Below, one piece after another: positions 1-8,196 of a stretch of DNA of 64,000 bases. The position numbers and the translations under genes were made by a program. Source of the DNA: Aquiflexum lacus (GTDB lineage Bacteria; Bacteroidota; Bacteroidia; Cytophagales; Cyclobacteriaceae); NCBI RefSeq assembly GCF_015476655.1, contig NZ_JABFHF010000023.1, positions 1 to 64,000 on the forward strand, given 5' to 3'. Every line of letters begins with the position of its first letter. Position 1 is the stretch's first letter. Under the pieces are notes generated by a model that did no database searches, had not been told where the DNA came from, and saw only the letters and a program-made list of their open reading frames with translations.

Positions 1-267
1 AAAGGCGAGGTTGGGATGGGCTCAGTATTTACCAAGAATCGTTTCATAAATGCAACCAATGACCAGGACTTTCTACATCATTTTGGTATTGGGGTTCAAA
101 GCGGTGTAGGAGTGGGTTATACTTTGACACCTTTCAAAAGTAAAAAGTTGGGACTCAACTTTGAAATGCAATATCAACTCTTCGCTACCAGAGTTGAAGT
201 AAGTGGAATAGGGGACGATCAATGGCGATTTGGATCATTGAACCTCAGTACCGGAATACAATTTTAA
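1..267 (+). CDS. Outer-membrane beta-barrel protein, C-terminal part (5' cut by window)
   Basis: The reading frame is open from base 1, so the gene starts upstream of the window and about 88 C-terminal residues are visible. They show alternating polar and hydrophobic beta strands, and the protein ends in Gly-Ile-Gln-Phe. A terminal aromatic residue is typical of outer-membrane barrels recognised by BamA. The exact family cannot be named from this fragment. It lies 87 bases upstream of another barrel gene on the same strand and may share a transcript with it. The first internal ATG is at 16, but nothing suggests it is the true start. Confidence 0.6.
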   Translation, partial: KGEVGMGSVFTKNRFINATNDQDFLHHFGIGVQSGVGVGYTLTPFKSKKLGLNFEMQYQLFATRVEVSGIGDDQWRFGSLNLSTGIQF

Positions 268-354
268 ATTTCATTATCATTTACCATAGTAATTGGATTT
301 CAAGTCATCCATTACTGGTTTCACTTTATCTGAACACTAAATATTATAATCCAA

Positions 355-939
355 ATGAAAAATTCAATCATATTATTGCTATCACTTTTAGTATCGTTCT
401 CAGCAGTCACCAGTTTTGCTCAGGCACAAAATAACCCTACAAAAAAGTGGGGAGCAGAAGTAAATCTACTTTGGCCAATCTTCCCCGGCAATATTTATAA
501 AGGCCAACTCACTTATGAAACATGGCGAAGAAATGAATTGACGGGTGATGTCATTGTAGGTTTTCATATCCGGCCCTTTGAGTTTCGGGAGGATGAAGGA
601 GATTTTTCCAACCTTGCTTTGACCTTCGGTTACCGTCAATATTTCTGGAAAGGCTTTCATATTGAACTATATAATGCTTTTGGTCCCGGCTTCAACCGCA
701 ACAATGTAATCACTGGAGAAGACTATAACAGTTGGGATTTTGAAGTAGGTCTATTGGCCGGCTATCGCTGGGAGTTTTTGAAAAAAGAAAAGCGGGAAAA
801 ATTGAAATTTATACCTTACCTCAGCATGCAATATGGGTTCTATTATTTAGCTGCCCAAAGTAATCAGCACCCTATTGTGGATTTTGAAGGGGAAAGGCCT
901 TTCTACGTAGGGACATTGAATCTTGGAGTAAGGTTTTAA
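355..939 (+). CDS. Outer-membrane beta-barrel protein
   Basis: The 194-residue product starts with a clear signal peptide: MKN, a hydrophobic stretch, then cleavage near AQA/Q at residues 23-25. The rest is made of amphipathic strands rich in Tyr, Trp and Phe, and the protein ends in Gly-Val-Arg-Phe, as expected for a barrel inserted by the Bam complex. No enzymatic motif is visible. It resembles the small uncharacterised barrel proteins common in Cytophagales (inference; the family was not confirmed). It lies between the C-terminal end of another barrel gene and a Crp-like regulator gene. Confidence 0.65.
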   Translation: MKNSIILLLSLLVSFSAVTSFAQAQNNPTKKWGAEVNLLWPIFPGNIYKGQLTYETWRRNELTGDVIVGFHIRPFEFREDEGDFSNLALTFGYRQYFWKGFHIELYNAFGPGFNRNNVITGEDYNSWDFEVGLLAGYRWEFLKKEKREKLKFIPYLSMQYGFYYLAAQSNQHPIVDFEGERPFYVGTLNLGVRF

Positions 940-1067
940 ACCTTCGGACTCAAATTTCATATAAAATTTAATTTTCAGTCTTTTAATTTCTGAAAAAAGT
1001 GTGATCAATAAGGAATATTGCTTATTCTTCTGATTGTAATTATCAAGCCTGCACTGTTGATGAAAAA

Positions 1068-1583
1068 ATGAATCTAGACCTTACAAAAATTAAAAGCATG
1101 GGGAAAAAGGTTTTCTACCCTAAAAACTTTCAATTGGTTCGAATGGAGGAGCAATGCCACGTTTTCTGGATCATCGAAAAAGGAATCGCAAGGTATATTT
1201 ATCAGGAAGGAGAACGTGAACTCACTGGCTGGTTTGATATGGAAGGAGATATTGTAGGCTCGGTATATTGTCTTCTGGGAATCGGGGGCGCTCGTGAGAA
1301 TATTCAATTATTGGAAGACTCGGAATTGATCGAAATTCAGCTTACTGATCTCCGGCAGGATGAAGCTTTTTTCCAAAACTTTAAAATGAAGGTTCTGGCC
1401 CATTATTTTATCGAAATGGAAAACAGGCTAAAGTTCTTTCAGGCTCTTGATGGTAAGGGTCGCTATTTGTATATTTTGGAAAACAAGCCACAGTTGCTTC
1501 AGCGGGTACCTTTGCATCTGATTGCTACCTTTTTGGGCCTAACACCTGAGTCCCTCAGCAGGATTCGAAGCTCGATTTCTTAA
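1068..1583 (+). CDS. Crp/Fnr-family transcriptional regulator
   Basis: The 171-residue protein has an N-terminal cyclic-nucleotide-binding-like beta-roll (about residues 10-110, with the typical WIIEKGIARYIY stretch). A dimerisation helix follows, and then a very short C-terminal helix-turn-helix whose recognition helix (LTPESLSRIRS) is almost at the C-terminus. This compact architecture, without the beta-wing end of classical Crp, is common in Bacteroidota. Whether it binds a ligand is unknown. The same-strand hydrolase gene at 1668 follows after a gap that carries a dyad and a TTTG element, so that gene is the likely target (inference). Confidence 0.85.
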   Translation: MNLDLTKIKSMGKKVFYPKNFQLVRMEEQCHVFWIIEKGIARYIYQEGERELTGWFDMEGDIVGSVYCLLGIGGARENIQLLEDSELIEIQLTDLRQDEAFFQNFKMKVLAHYFIEMENRLKFFQALDGKGRYLYILENKPQLLQRVPLHLIATFLGLTPESLSRIRSSIS

Positions 1584-1646
1584 CAAATATCAATTGCCTT
1601 CTTACCAAATGATAAGGCATGATATAAATTTTTCTAAGGAATTTTG
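1582..1646 (+). promoter_or_regulatory. Putative Crp-like operator and promoter upstream of the 1668 hydrolase
   Basis: A dyad CTTACCAAATGATAAG lies at 1601-1616 (arms CTTA/TAAG). Its centre is 34.5 bases upstream of the TTTG at 1643-1646, in the context GAATTTTG. A second site, AACAAATATC at 1582-1591, overlaps the stop codon of the regulator gene and resembles the motif at the other regulator-target gaps. The position would suit class II activation. Of the five sites this has the weakest match to the GACAAATGTC-like core. Confidence 0.45.
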
Positions 1647-1667
1647 TTGCAAACAAATTTCCATCTT

Positions 1668-2525
1668 ATGTTTTTTCCAAGTAGAATCTTACGGCTATCG
1701 TATCTATTCTTCATCCTACTTTCATCACCTCTATCTCTTTTTTCTCAGGAAAGAGGAAAAACCATCATCTTGATTCATGGTCTTTTTCAAAACAGCCATA
1801 GCTGGCACAATTGGATTACTTTTTTTGAGGAAAAAGGCTATACCGTTTACGCACCTTCCTTTCCTTACCACGATGGTGACCCTCAGGTTTTGCAAAAGGA
1901 AATTGATCCGGAATTGGTAAACCTGAACTTTCCACAAGTAATGGATTTTATGATAGCTTTTGTAGACAGTCTTCAAGAGAAGCCCATTGTCATCGGACAT
2001 TCCATTGGAGGCTTAATCACGCAGAAGCTAGTGGAAATGGATAAAGCAAGTATGGGCATTACCTTGGCTAGTGCCAACCCAAGGGGTATTTCAGTGCTGA
2101 ATTGGAAATACATCCGCTCTAATTTTCGCATGGTCAATCCGCTTCGCTCCAGGAATAAAGTTTGTCAACCACCGATGCGCTGGTTCAACTACACCTTTTT
2201 CAATACGATAATTGACTCGGCTGCGAGGGCTGAGCATCATACTTACTTTATACCTGAAAGCAGAATAATTGCCAAAACCAGTACACAGAAAGGCATGGAA
2301 ATCGATTTTGAAAAAGCGCATGTGCCTATGCTGTTCATTGCAGGCGAAAAGGACAATGACCTGCCTCCTCAATTGATTCGGAAAAATTATAAAGCTTATC
2401 ATCATAATGGATCGATCAGGCAATACCATTTATTTCCTGGAAGATCTCACTACATCGCCAGTGAACCTGGCTGGGAGGAAGTGGCTGGTTTTGTGGAAGA
2501 GTGGATCAAAGAAAGACTTGAGTAA
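1668..2525 (+). CDS. Secreted alpha/beta-hydrolase fold protein
   Basis: With the ATG at 1668 the product is 285 residues. A TTG at 1644 would add eight residues, but ATG gives a better signal peptide (hydrophobic run to about residue 25, then SQE). The fold is shown by the HGLFQN oxyanion strand near residue 36, the nucleophile elbow GHSIGG with Ser112, an Asp in EKDNDLPP near residue 229, and the His of GRSHY near residue 260. The triad is therefore complete. It is probably a periplasmic or exported esterase or lipase, and the substrate is not evident. The gene follows a Crp-like regulator and a candidate operator. Confidence 0.75.
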   Translation: MFFPSRILRLSYLFFILLSSPLSLFSQERGKTIILIHGLFQNSHSWHNWITFFEEKGYTVYAPSFPYHDGDPQVLQKEIDPELVNLNFPQVMDFMIAFVDSLQEKPIVIGHSIGGLITQKLVEMDKASMGITLASANPRGISVLNWKYIRSNFRMVNPLRSRNKVCQPPMRWFNYTFFNTIIDSAARAEHHTYFIPESRIIAKTSTQKGMEIDFEKAHVPMLFIAGEKDNDLPPQLIRKNYKAYHHNGSIRQYHLFPGRSHYIASEPGWEEVAGFVEEWIKERLE

Positions 2526-2674
2526 AAAAAATGTATACACTAAAAAACACGATAAACTCCTATTTAATCCAAACCTTAGGAAAAAGGCGAGAGGTTTTGA
2601 TTTTAGAATAGGTACCCTGCAAGTATTTAAAATTTCTATTCCATTTCGTATCATTATTCTAATTTTTTTGAGAA

Positions 2675-3937
2675 CTAATTCAGGTCTTGTTTTAAGCGTT
2701 CTAAAATAAATTCTAAAGCATCCTGATCTGTCAAAATATCAGGTGGAATACCCAAAGTGGCATTCTCTTCATTCTTTCCCGCATATTCATAGTATACAGT
2801 GCTAGTTCCACACAATAGTTTTGAATGGGGCAATTGGAAGTTAGTCACATCAATAAAACCAGAATAGGGTTGACCAATCGGTTGACCTACAATTTTGCCA
2901 ATATTGTTGAACTTAGCAGCAGCAATGATAGTGGCGGCAGAGGAATAGGTGTAGGAACCAGTCAGAAAATACACATCACCGGAATACTTATTCTTTTGAG
3001 ATTTTGGGCGAATGGGTTGAATCATTTTTTGGTTTACTTTCGTTCCCTGCATATCGTATTGATACTTTTGGTGCAGCGTATAAGGGTTTTCAGTAAGGTA
3101 GGACAGCAGCATTTCTCCAAAAAGGAAATTTCCACCTCCACTGTCCCGAAGATCAATGATCAGATTATCGATTTTTTTGTCTGATAACTCTTTAAAGGTG
3201 GTTTTGAGAAAACTGGAAAACTCACCTTTCTTTATCCCACTCATGTCAGAGAAAGTAAGAAGCCCTATTTTTCTATCCGTGATTTGAAAGTGATATTTTG
3301 GAATGTTGTTGAATTCGCTCAGGCTAAGCCATTCTTCTTTTTTGATCAGCTGAGGTGAGAGCTTGAATGTTTCATTTTCAATTAAAACTTCCATTTCTTG
3401 AACATCACCCAATAACCTGTACAAATAAAATGGAAAACTGTGTTCGATTCTTGACAAGCGATGTTCAACCGTTTCACCCCCGGCCATTTCTATTGCATTT
3501 TTTAGTATCAATGAAAAATCAATCGAGTTGATACTTTTGATTTCAGCACCTTCCAAATCAGGAAATGAATCCGGTAGAAAGGATTTAGATATGTAGGCTT
3601 TTGCATTTTTGATTTTGATTTCAAAAGAGAAAAACAAGGCATCTGCTGAGACTTCACTGTTTTGGACATAGGTATGACCGTCCTGAAATTTATTTGAATA
3701 TCCGGCAATCATTTTGGCAAAATTATTCATTGGCATCAACTCCGGAAAAACAGAAATTAAAGAATCGCAATATGCTTCAAAGTTGGGGAAGTGGCGTTCA
3801 GGTTGGGGGTGTTTTGATTGGAGGGTTTGGTTAAAAAAGCTGAGATCTGCTTTAGCTTGTGCTTTGGTAATGCTTTGGGCCATACCAATCTCATGACAGA
3901 ATAAAGTAAGCGTGATAATGGTAATAAGTACTTTCAT
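2675..3937 (-). CDS. S41-family (tail-specific type) serine peptidase, exported
   Basis: The open frame reaches 3976, but the ATG at 3937 starts a good signal peptide (MKVLITIITLTLFC to MAQS), giving 420 residues. The C-terminal half carries the S41 hallmark IDLRDSGGGNF and the segment TGSYTYSSAAT, which should hold the nucleophilic Ser. No clear PDZ domain was recognised between the two halves, so it resembles the retinol-binding-like S41 proteins of Bacteroidota rather than a classical CtpA processing protease. It is convergent with the hydrolase gene at 1668 and divergent from the Crp-like gene at 4083. The physiological substrate is unknown. Confidence 0.8.
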   Translation of the reverse strand: MKVLITIITLTLFCHEIGMAQSITKAQAKADLSFFNQTLQSKHPQPERHFPNFEAYCDSLISVFPELMPMNNFAKMIAGYSNKFQDGHTYVQNSEVSADALFFSFEIKIKNAKAYISKSFLPDSFPDLEGAEIKSINSIDFSLILKNAIEMAGGETVEHRLSRIEHSFPFYLYRLLGDVQEMEVLIENETFKLSPQLIKKEEWLSLSEFNNIPKYHFQITDRKIGLLTFSDMSGIKKGEFSSFLKTTFKELSDKKIDNLIIDLRDSGGGNFLFGEMLLSYLTENPYTLHQKYQYDMQGTKVNQKMIQPIRPKSQKNKYSGDVYFLTGSYTYSSAATIIAAAKFNNIGKIVGQPIGQPYSGFIDVTNFQLPHSKLLCGTSTVYYEYAGKNEENATLGIPPDILTDQDALEFILERLKQDLN

Positions 3938-4082
3938 TACTGGTAAATATGGTTTAAATACCTTAATTTCTGGCACTACTTCAAAGTTGTCAACCCAATT
4001 TTAATGTATTCTTGAAAACTAAATCAACATCGTAAAAATAACTTATTTGTAACAGTTTTGTGTGATTGATGTTAAGATTCCA

Positions 4083-4661
4083 ATGAAAACCTTGCTCATT
4101 TCCAGTATAAACAAACAAATCCAACTGAACCCACAAGAAGAAGCGGACGCCATTTTGGCTTTTGGCCAAACATTGACACTTCCTAAAGACCAGCTTCTCT
4201 ATCCAATCAATGGAGTTTGCAAGTACATTTACTTTATTGAAAAAGGTATTATTCGTCATTCATACAATTCTGAATCTGGGGAAAATATCACCTGCGATTT
4301 TTCAATGGAAGGTCAGTTTTTGACTGATTATGGGAGTTTTACAAAAAATGAACTAAGTCTTTATCAGTTTCAAGCGATGGAGGAAGTACTTTACTTGAAA
4401 ATCAATTTAAGTGATTTGTCAAAGTTATATGCCAGCTATCCCAAAATTGAAACTTTTGGCCGCCTGATAGCCGAGCAAACTGCCCAACGCATCACCCAAA
4501 TGGCCCGAAGCTTAATCAGCGAAAAAGCTGCTTACAGATACGAACGCCTCCTTAAAGAACGCCCCGACCTGCTACAACGTGTGCCCCAAAAGTACATAGC
4601 TGCCTATTTGGGCATCAAACCCGAATCGCTTAGCCGTATTCGAAAAACCTACTCCAATTAG
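4083..4661 (+). CDS. Crp/Fnr-family transcriptional regulator
   Basis: The 192-residue protein starts at the ATG at 4083; a GTG at 4062 is a weaker alternative. The cNMP-binding-like roll (ICKYIYFIEKGIIRHSY around residues 43-60) is followed by a dimer helix and a minimal C-terminal HTH, YIAAYLGIKPESLSRIRKTY. It is a paralogue of the regulators at 1068, 5579, 6800 and 57380. The beta-barrel gene at 4749 starts 87 bases after its stop, and a TTAACAATTGTCAA dyad lies between them. Control of that gene, possibly with feedback on the regulator, is inferred. Confidence 0.87.
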   Translation: MKTLLISSINKQIQLNPQEEADAILAFGQTLTLPKDQLLYPINGVCKYIYFIEKGIIRHSYNSESGENITCDFSMEGQFLTDYGSFTKNELSLYQFQAMEEVLYLKINLSDLSKLYASYPKIETFGRLIAEQTAQRITQMARSLISEKAAYRYERLLKERPDLLQRVPQKYIAAYLGIKPESLSRIRKTYSN

Positions 4662-4668
4662 TCGTTTC

Positions 4669-4712
4669 TTAACAATTGTCAACGTCCTATGATTTTCCTT
4701 TTCTGAATTTTG
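4669..4712 (+). promoter_or_regulatory. Putative Crp-like operator and promoter upstream of the 4749 barrel gene
   Basis: The near-perfect palindrome TTAACAATTGTCAA lies at 4669-4682 (core AACAATTGTC 4671-4680). Its centre is exactly 33.5 bases upstream of TTTG at 4709-4712, in the context GAATTTTG. The same spacing is found upstream of the genes at 6205, 7531 and 58047. This layout fits an activator site just upstream of the -33 region of a Bacteroidota promoter. Confidence 0.6.
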
Positions 4713-4748
4713 GTGGAAATAATTCATTTATCCAAAATTATAGAAATC

Positions 4749-5363
4749 ATGAAAAAATCAATTGTTCTTATCCTGATAGTTTGTGGCTTGACTAGCAAAC
4801 TGTTTGCCCAAGACCGTACCAAAGTAGGCACTCTTTTATTTGGTAATAAAGATGCCCCAAGCCCATTGATGCTGTCGGTGGACGCCTATCCCTTTTTGTT
4901 TTTGGCCAACGGAGGTGGGGGGTCCATAGGTCTGGAGTTTAACCACTGGCAGGTTGGTCTGATTGGGTTTTCGGTAGTGCCTCCTGATTTCATTAAGAAT
5001 ACCTTTTTCCAAAATGCTGAAGGTGTAAATATTAGAAGAAACTCGGCAGCTGAACTGTACGCCAGATATTACTTGCGGCCTGACAGAAAAGGAATTTACA
5101 TTAGTGTGTTGGGTGGTCCTGAGTGGTTTGTTATGGAAGATAACGACACCAAAGTGACCGAGTCATTGGTGAAATCTTATGTGGTACCCAACCTAGGATT
5201 TAGAGTATTCCCCTTCAAAGAGTATTTTTACTTCGATGCCAGTTTTGGCTATAGTTTTAATTTATCAGGCACGGAAGAAAGGATACTTGGAGCTGCCAGA
5301 TACAGTGCTTCAAAGGGAGGAATGATCTACTTCTTTCAACTGGGTGTACGGTTTAGGTTGTAA
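4749..5363 (+). CDS. Outer-membrane beta-barrel protein
   Basis: With the ATG at 4749 the product is 204 residues and starts with MKKSIVLILIVCGL and cleavage near LFAQ. An upstream TTG at 4710 lies within the putative -7 promoter element, so it cannot be the start if that promoter is real. The mature part is rich in aromatic and glycine residues with alternating strand patterns, and it ends in Val-Arg-Phe-Arg-Leu. It is probably a small barrel or porin-like protein of unknown cargo. The preceding regulator gene and the dyad in the gap suggest that this is its target. Confidence 0.65.
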   Translation: MKKSIVLILIVCGLTSKLFAQDRTKVGTLLFGNKDAPSPLMLSVDAYPFLFLANGGGGSIGLEFNHWQVGLIGFSVVPPDFIKNTFFQNAEGVNIRRNSAAELYARYYLRPDRKGIYISVLGGPEWFVMEDNDTKVTESLVKSYVVPNLGFRVFPFKEYFYFDASFGYSFNLSGTEERILGAARYSASKGGMIYFFQLGVRFRL

Positions 5364-5578
5364 GTAAAAAAAACACAGGCATCTTTTTACAATGGTTTAT
5401 TTTCTTTGCTGGAAGGTAAGTGTATAAAATCTGTTGGATTTGAAAGCTATCCAATGTATTCAATCATAATCCTACCGGTGGTGTTCTCAATTCAAAAAAA
5501 GTTTCCGATCAAAAGCTAATATAAAATTCGGACTAACTAATTTTAACAAATCGAATCAATCAAATATCAAAAAGTCAA

Positions 5579-6142
5579 ATGGAAAGATATCTCAAATCAT
5601 TTAACATACTTACGGATAAAGAAATTGAGCATTTTGTTCAATCCACGTCCCAAATGATGCTCAACAAAGGGGATTACTTTATTCAGGAAGGAGAGGTTTG
5701 TGATAAAGTAGCATTTGTAAAAAGCGGAACTTTACGTTCTTATTACGTTTCGGAAAAAGGTGAAGAAATCACCTATTGCATCATTTTTCCAAACAATTTA
5801 ATGGCAGCCTATTCTTCATTTATTTCCGGCAAAACCACCGAAGAAAACATGCAGGCGCTAACTTTCACGGAACTTTCAGTAATTCCCAAAAAAACCATCC
5901 TTGAATTTGCCAACAATAGTCACAATTGGGTTGAATTTTTAAAAGTCATGGCCGAACAACAGTATCTTGAACTCGAAAAGCGCATTTTTCAGATGCAGAA
6001 AAACCATGCACTTAACCGTTATACTGACCTGATAAATAATCAACCGGAATATGTGCAAAAAATCCCGCTACAGTATCTGGCTTCCTATTTAGGAATTACG
6101 CAAAGGCATTTAAGTAGAATCAGAAGAGAAATTTCTATTTAG
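5579..6142 (+). CDS. Crp/Fnr-family transcriptional regulator
   Basis: The 187-residue protein has the cNMP-binding-like domain (residues about 20-120, with GDYFIQEGEVCDKVAFVKSG) and a short terminal HTH, YLASYLGITQRHLSRIRREI. The sequence is closest to the regulator at 6800; both share the LGIT.RHLSRIR recognition helix, suggesting overlapping DNA specificity. The AT-rich gap of about 215 bases before it shows no clear palindrome. The flavodoxin-fold reductase gene at 6205 follows, with a GACAAATGTC site starting at the last base of the stop codon. Confidence 0.87.
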   Translation: MERYLKSFNILTDKEIEHFVQSTSQMMLNKGDYFIQEGEVCDKVAFVKSGTLRSYYVSEKGEEITYCIIFPNNLMAAYSSFISGKTTEENMQALTFTELSVIPKKTILEFANNSHNWVEFLKVMAEQQYLELEKRIFQMQKNHALNRYTDLINNQPEYVQKIPLQYLASYLGITQRHLSRIRREISI

Positions 6143-6183
6143 ACAAATGTCCTACAGAAACAAAGGCATTATGCCCACTTTTG
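6142..6183 (+). promoter_or_regulatory. Putative Crp-like operator and promoter upstream of the 6205 reductase gene
   Basis: The palindrome GACAAATGTC lies at 6142-6151, starting at the last base of the upstream regulator's stop codon. Its centre is 33.5 bases upstream of TTTG at 6180-6183 (context CACTTTTG). An identical decamer with identical spacing is found at 7462. The TTTG element is 21 bases before the chosen ATG at 6205, so a short leader is expected. Confidence 0.62.
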
Positions 6184-6204
6184 CTTGCGAATAAAGTCAA
6201 TTTA

Positions 6205-6789
6205 ATGATGAGCAAGAAAGTAGTTTTAATCAATGGACACCCCAACAAAGATGCCTTTAATTTTGCACTGGCAGAGGCTTACAAAAGGGGATGTGAATAC
6301 ACGGGAGCTGAAATCAAGGAGATTACAGTAGCAGATTTGAGTTTCAATCCTAATCTGCAATTTGGCTATCAGAAAAGAACAGAACTTGAGCCGGATTTAC
6401 TGGAAGCGTGGGAAAAAATCAAATGGGCAAACCATTTGGTTTGGGTCCATCCGGTATGGTGGGGAGGCCTTCCTGCCATAACCAAGGGTTTTATTGACCG
6501 GCTATTTTTACCCGGTTTTGCATTTCAATACCGAGAGAATTCTATCTGGTGGGATAAGCTATTGGTAGGTAAAACAGCACATATCATTACAACGTTAGAC
6601 CAACCGAAATGGACCTATTGGTTGTTATTTGGGAAAGCCAGTGTAAACCAATTAAGAAAGTCTACTTTAGAGTTTTGTGGCGTAAAGCCTGTAAAAGTGA
6701 CTTACTTAGGCCCTATAAGAAAGGCTGACTCTTCTAAAAAGGAAAGATGGTTGAAAAAGACCGAAGATTTAGGAAGGAAACTACAATAG
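6205..6789 (+). CDS. Flavodoxin-fold NAD(P)H:quinone oxidoreductase-like protein
   Basis: The product is about 194 residues. The N-terminal strand KKVVLINGHPNKDAFN is the phosphate-binding loop of the Flavodoxin_2 family, and VHPVWWGGLPAITKGFIDRLF is the conserved flavin and substrate segment seen in quinone reductases and MdaB/KefF-like proteins. It probably reduces quinones or similar electrophiles with two electrons, in the cytoplasm. The start is uncertain between adjacent ATGs at 6205 and 6208; the frame extends to 6181, which would overlap the putative promoter. It sits between two Crp-like genes, and only 10 bases separate it from the next one, so it may be co-transcribed with it. Confidence 0.8.
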   Translation: MMSKKVVLINGHPNKDAFNFALAEAYKRGCEYTGAEIKEITVADLSFNPNLQFGYQKRTELEPDLLEAWEKIKWANHLVWVHPVWWGGLPAITKGFIDRLFLPGFAFQYRENSIWWDKLLVGKTAHIITTLDQPKWTYWLLFGKASVNQLRKSTLEFCGVKPVKVTYLGPIRKADSSKKERWLKKTEDLGRKLQ

Positions 6790-6799
6790 AATTTAATTT

Positions 6800-7366
6800 A
6801 TGCAGCTTACCCTCGATATATTTTTAAGTAAAGGCTTTACAAAAGCCCAGGCAGAATTACTTTCAGAAAACTTTTCCCTTTCCAGGAAAATTTCAGAGGG
6901 AGAGTATTTTATACAAGAAGGACAAACCTGCCATCATATTGCCATCATACTCAAGGGGCAGTTTCGCTATTTTTACAATACGGAAGCTGGTGATGTTACC
7001 CGCTGGATTTCTCTTCAGGGGGATTTTATGACTTCTTTGTCAAGTTTTATTCAGGAAAAATCTGCTGTAGAAAATATCCAAGCCATCAAGGACAGTGAGT
7101 TGGTGATGATCCCTAAAAGTGCATGGAAAGAGCTTTATGCCAAGCACGAGTTTATTCGTCAATTTTGGTTGAGGACGATTGAATTGAATTATATAGGCAT
7201 GGAAGAAAGAGTCTTCAACCAAATCGCTTTGAGTGCTGAGGAAAGATACCGCTGGATGCTGGAGCATTATCCTCGGTTTAACCAAGAAGTGCCTGATAAG
7301 TATATTGCTTCTATGCTGGGTATAACTCCACGACACTTGAGTAGGATTAGGGCAGCGAAAAACTAA
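6800..7366 (+). CDS. Crp/Fnr-family transcriptional regulator
   Basis: The 188-residue protein has a cNMP-binding-like roll (EGEYFIQEGQTCHHIAIILK, residues about 33-52), a dimerisation helix and a minimal C-terminal HTH, YIASMLGITPRHLSRIR. It begins 10 bases after the reductase gene, probably in one operon with it, and is a close paralogue of the regulator at 5579. The next same-strand gene, a beta-barrel gene at 7531, has a GACAAATGTC palindrome and TTTG element in its upstream region, identical to those upstream of the reductase gene. Confidence 0.87.
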   Translation: MQLTLDIFLSKGFTKAQAELLSENFSLSRKISEGEYFIQEGQTCHHIAIILKGQFRYFYNTEAGDVTRWISLQGDFMTSLSSFIQEKSAVENIQAIKDSELVMIPKSAWKELYAKHEFIRQFWLRTIELNYIGMEERVFNQIALSAEERYRWMLEHYPRFNQEVPDKYIASMLGITPRHLSRIRAAKN

Positions 7367-7461
7367 AGCAAAAACCTTACTTAGCTCAATTCTCTACCAA
7401 TCTGCTGAACACCTTCTAAGATTCGTTTTGTATGAGCGGCAGATGGCTTTTTCATTAAATA

Positions 7462-7503
7462 GACAAATGTCATTTCTACCATCTCTTCCATACCCTTCCT
7501 TTG
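7462..7503 (+). promoter_or_regulatory. Putative Crp-like operator and promoter upstream of the 7531 barrel gene
   Basis: The palindrome GACAAATGTC lies at 7462-7471. Its centre is 33.5 bases upstream of TTTG at 7500-7503 (context TTCCTTTG), and the start codon is 28 bases after the element. Unlike the other four sites it lies about 95 bases from the end of the regulator gene, so the motif is not a by-product of conserved C-terminal codons. Confidence 0.62.
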
Positions 7504-7530
7504 TAGTGTACCATAAAACATTACAAAGCA

Positions 7531-8196
7531 ATGAAAAAATTACTCTTTACAATCGCATTATTTGTCATCGCTCATATCAGTATGGCGCAAGAACCTAAAA
7601 AATCAGCTCCTGAAGTGAGTCTGGTATTTGGGTTGACACAACCTATCTTTACCAATGGGTTTAATTTTGAAGTAGATTTTTGGTGGGAGCGGTGGATGAT
7701 TGATTATTCCCATGGGCTTGGTTTGGAATTTACCGGTGCCAATGTTCATCAGGAAGCTGCCGACCAGCGTTTGGCTTTCAACATTACTCATTCCACTGGC
7801 ATTGGCATAGGCTATCGGGTCACCAAAGGACTTAATATCCGGGTTGAACCCAAATGGCACATTTGGGAAATGTATTATGAGGATGCCTTCAAAACAGAAG
7901 CGGGTAAAATTACCCAATATAGCACCTATACTTTAGGGCTTGGTGCCTATTACAGATGGACTCCTTTTGAGAAAAAAGACAATACACTTAAAGGCCTCAC
8001 CATCGCTCCAAGCGCTAGGTGGTGGCCCAATGTGGGTAGCAGTTTGGAAAACAATGAATTCACCTACACCAACAGCCGTACCGAAAGAGTTGAAGTCCAC
8101 AGGGCAAATAATATCGGGATGGGCAATACCCCCTTCTTTGTGAATGTGAGTATTGGGTATACCTTTGGAATGGGAAAAAATAAAGTATATATGTAG
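7531..8196 (+). CDS. Outer-membrane beta-barrel protein
   Basis: The 221-residue product has a signal peptide (MKKLLFTIALFVIAHISMAQ) and a mature region of Trp- and Tyr-rich amphipathic strands, such as VEPKWHIWEMYYE. It includes GIGIGYRVTKGLNIRVE, typical of barrel hairpins, and an aromatic-rich end (SIGYTFGMGKNKVYM). No catalytic motif is seen. It is the presumed target of the regulator at 6800 through the palindrome at 7462. Confidence 0.65.
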   Translation: MKKLLFTIALFVIAHISMAQEPKKSAPEVSLVFGLTQPIFTNGFNFEVDFWWERWMIDYSHGLGLEFTGANVHQEAADQRLAFNITHSTGIGIGYRVTKGLNIRVEPKWHIWEMYYEDAFKTEAGKITQYSTYTLGLGAYYRWTPFEKKDNTLKGLTIAPSARWWPNVGSSLENNEFTYTNSRTERVEVHRANNIGMGNTPFFVNVSIGYTFGMGKNKVYM

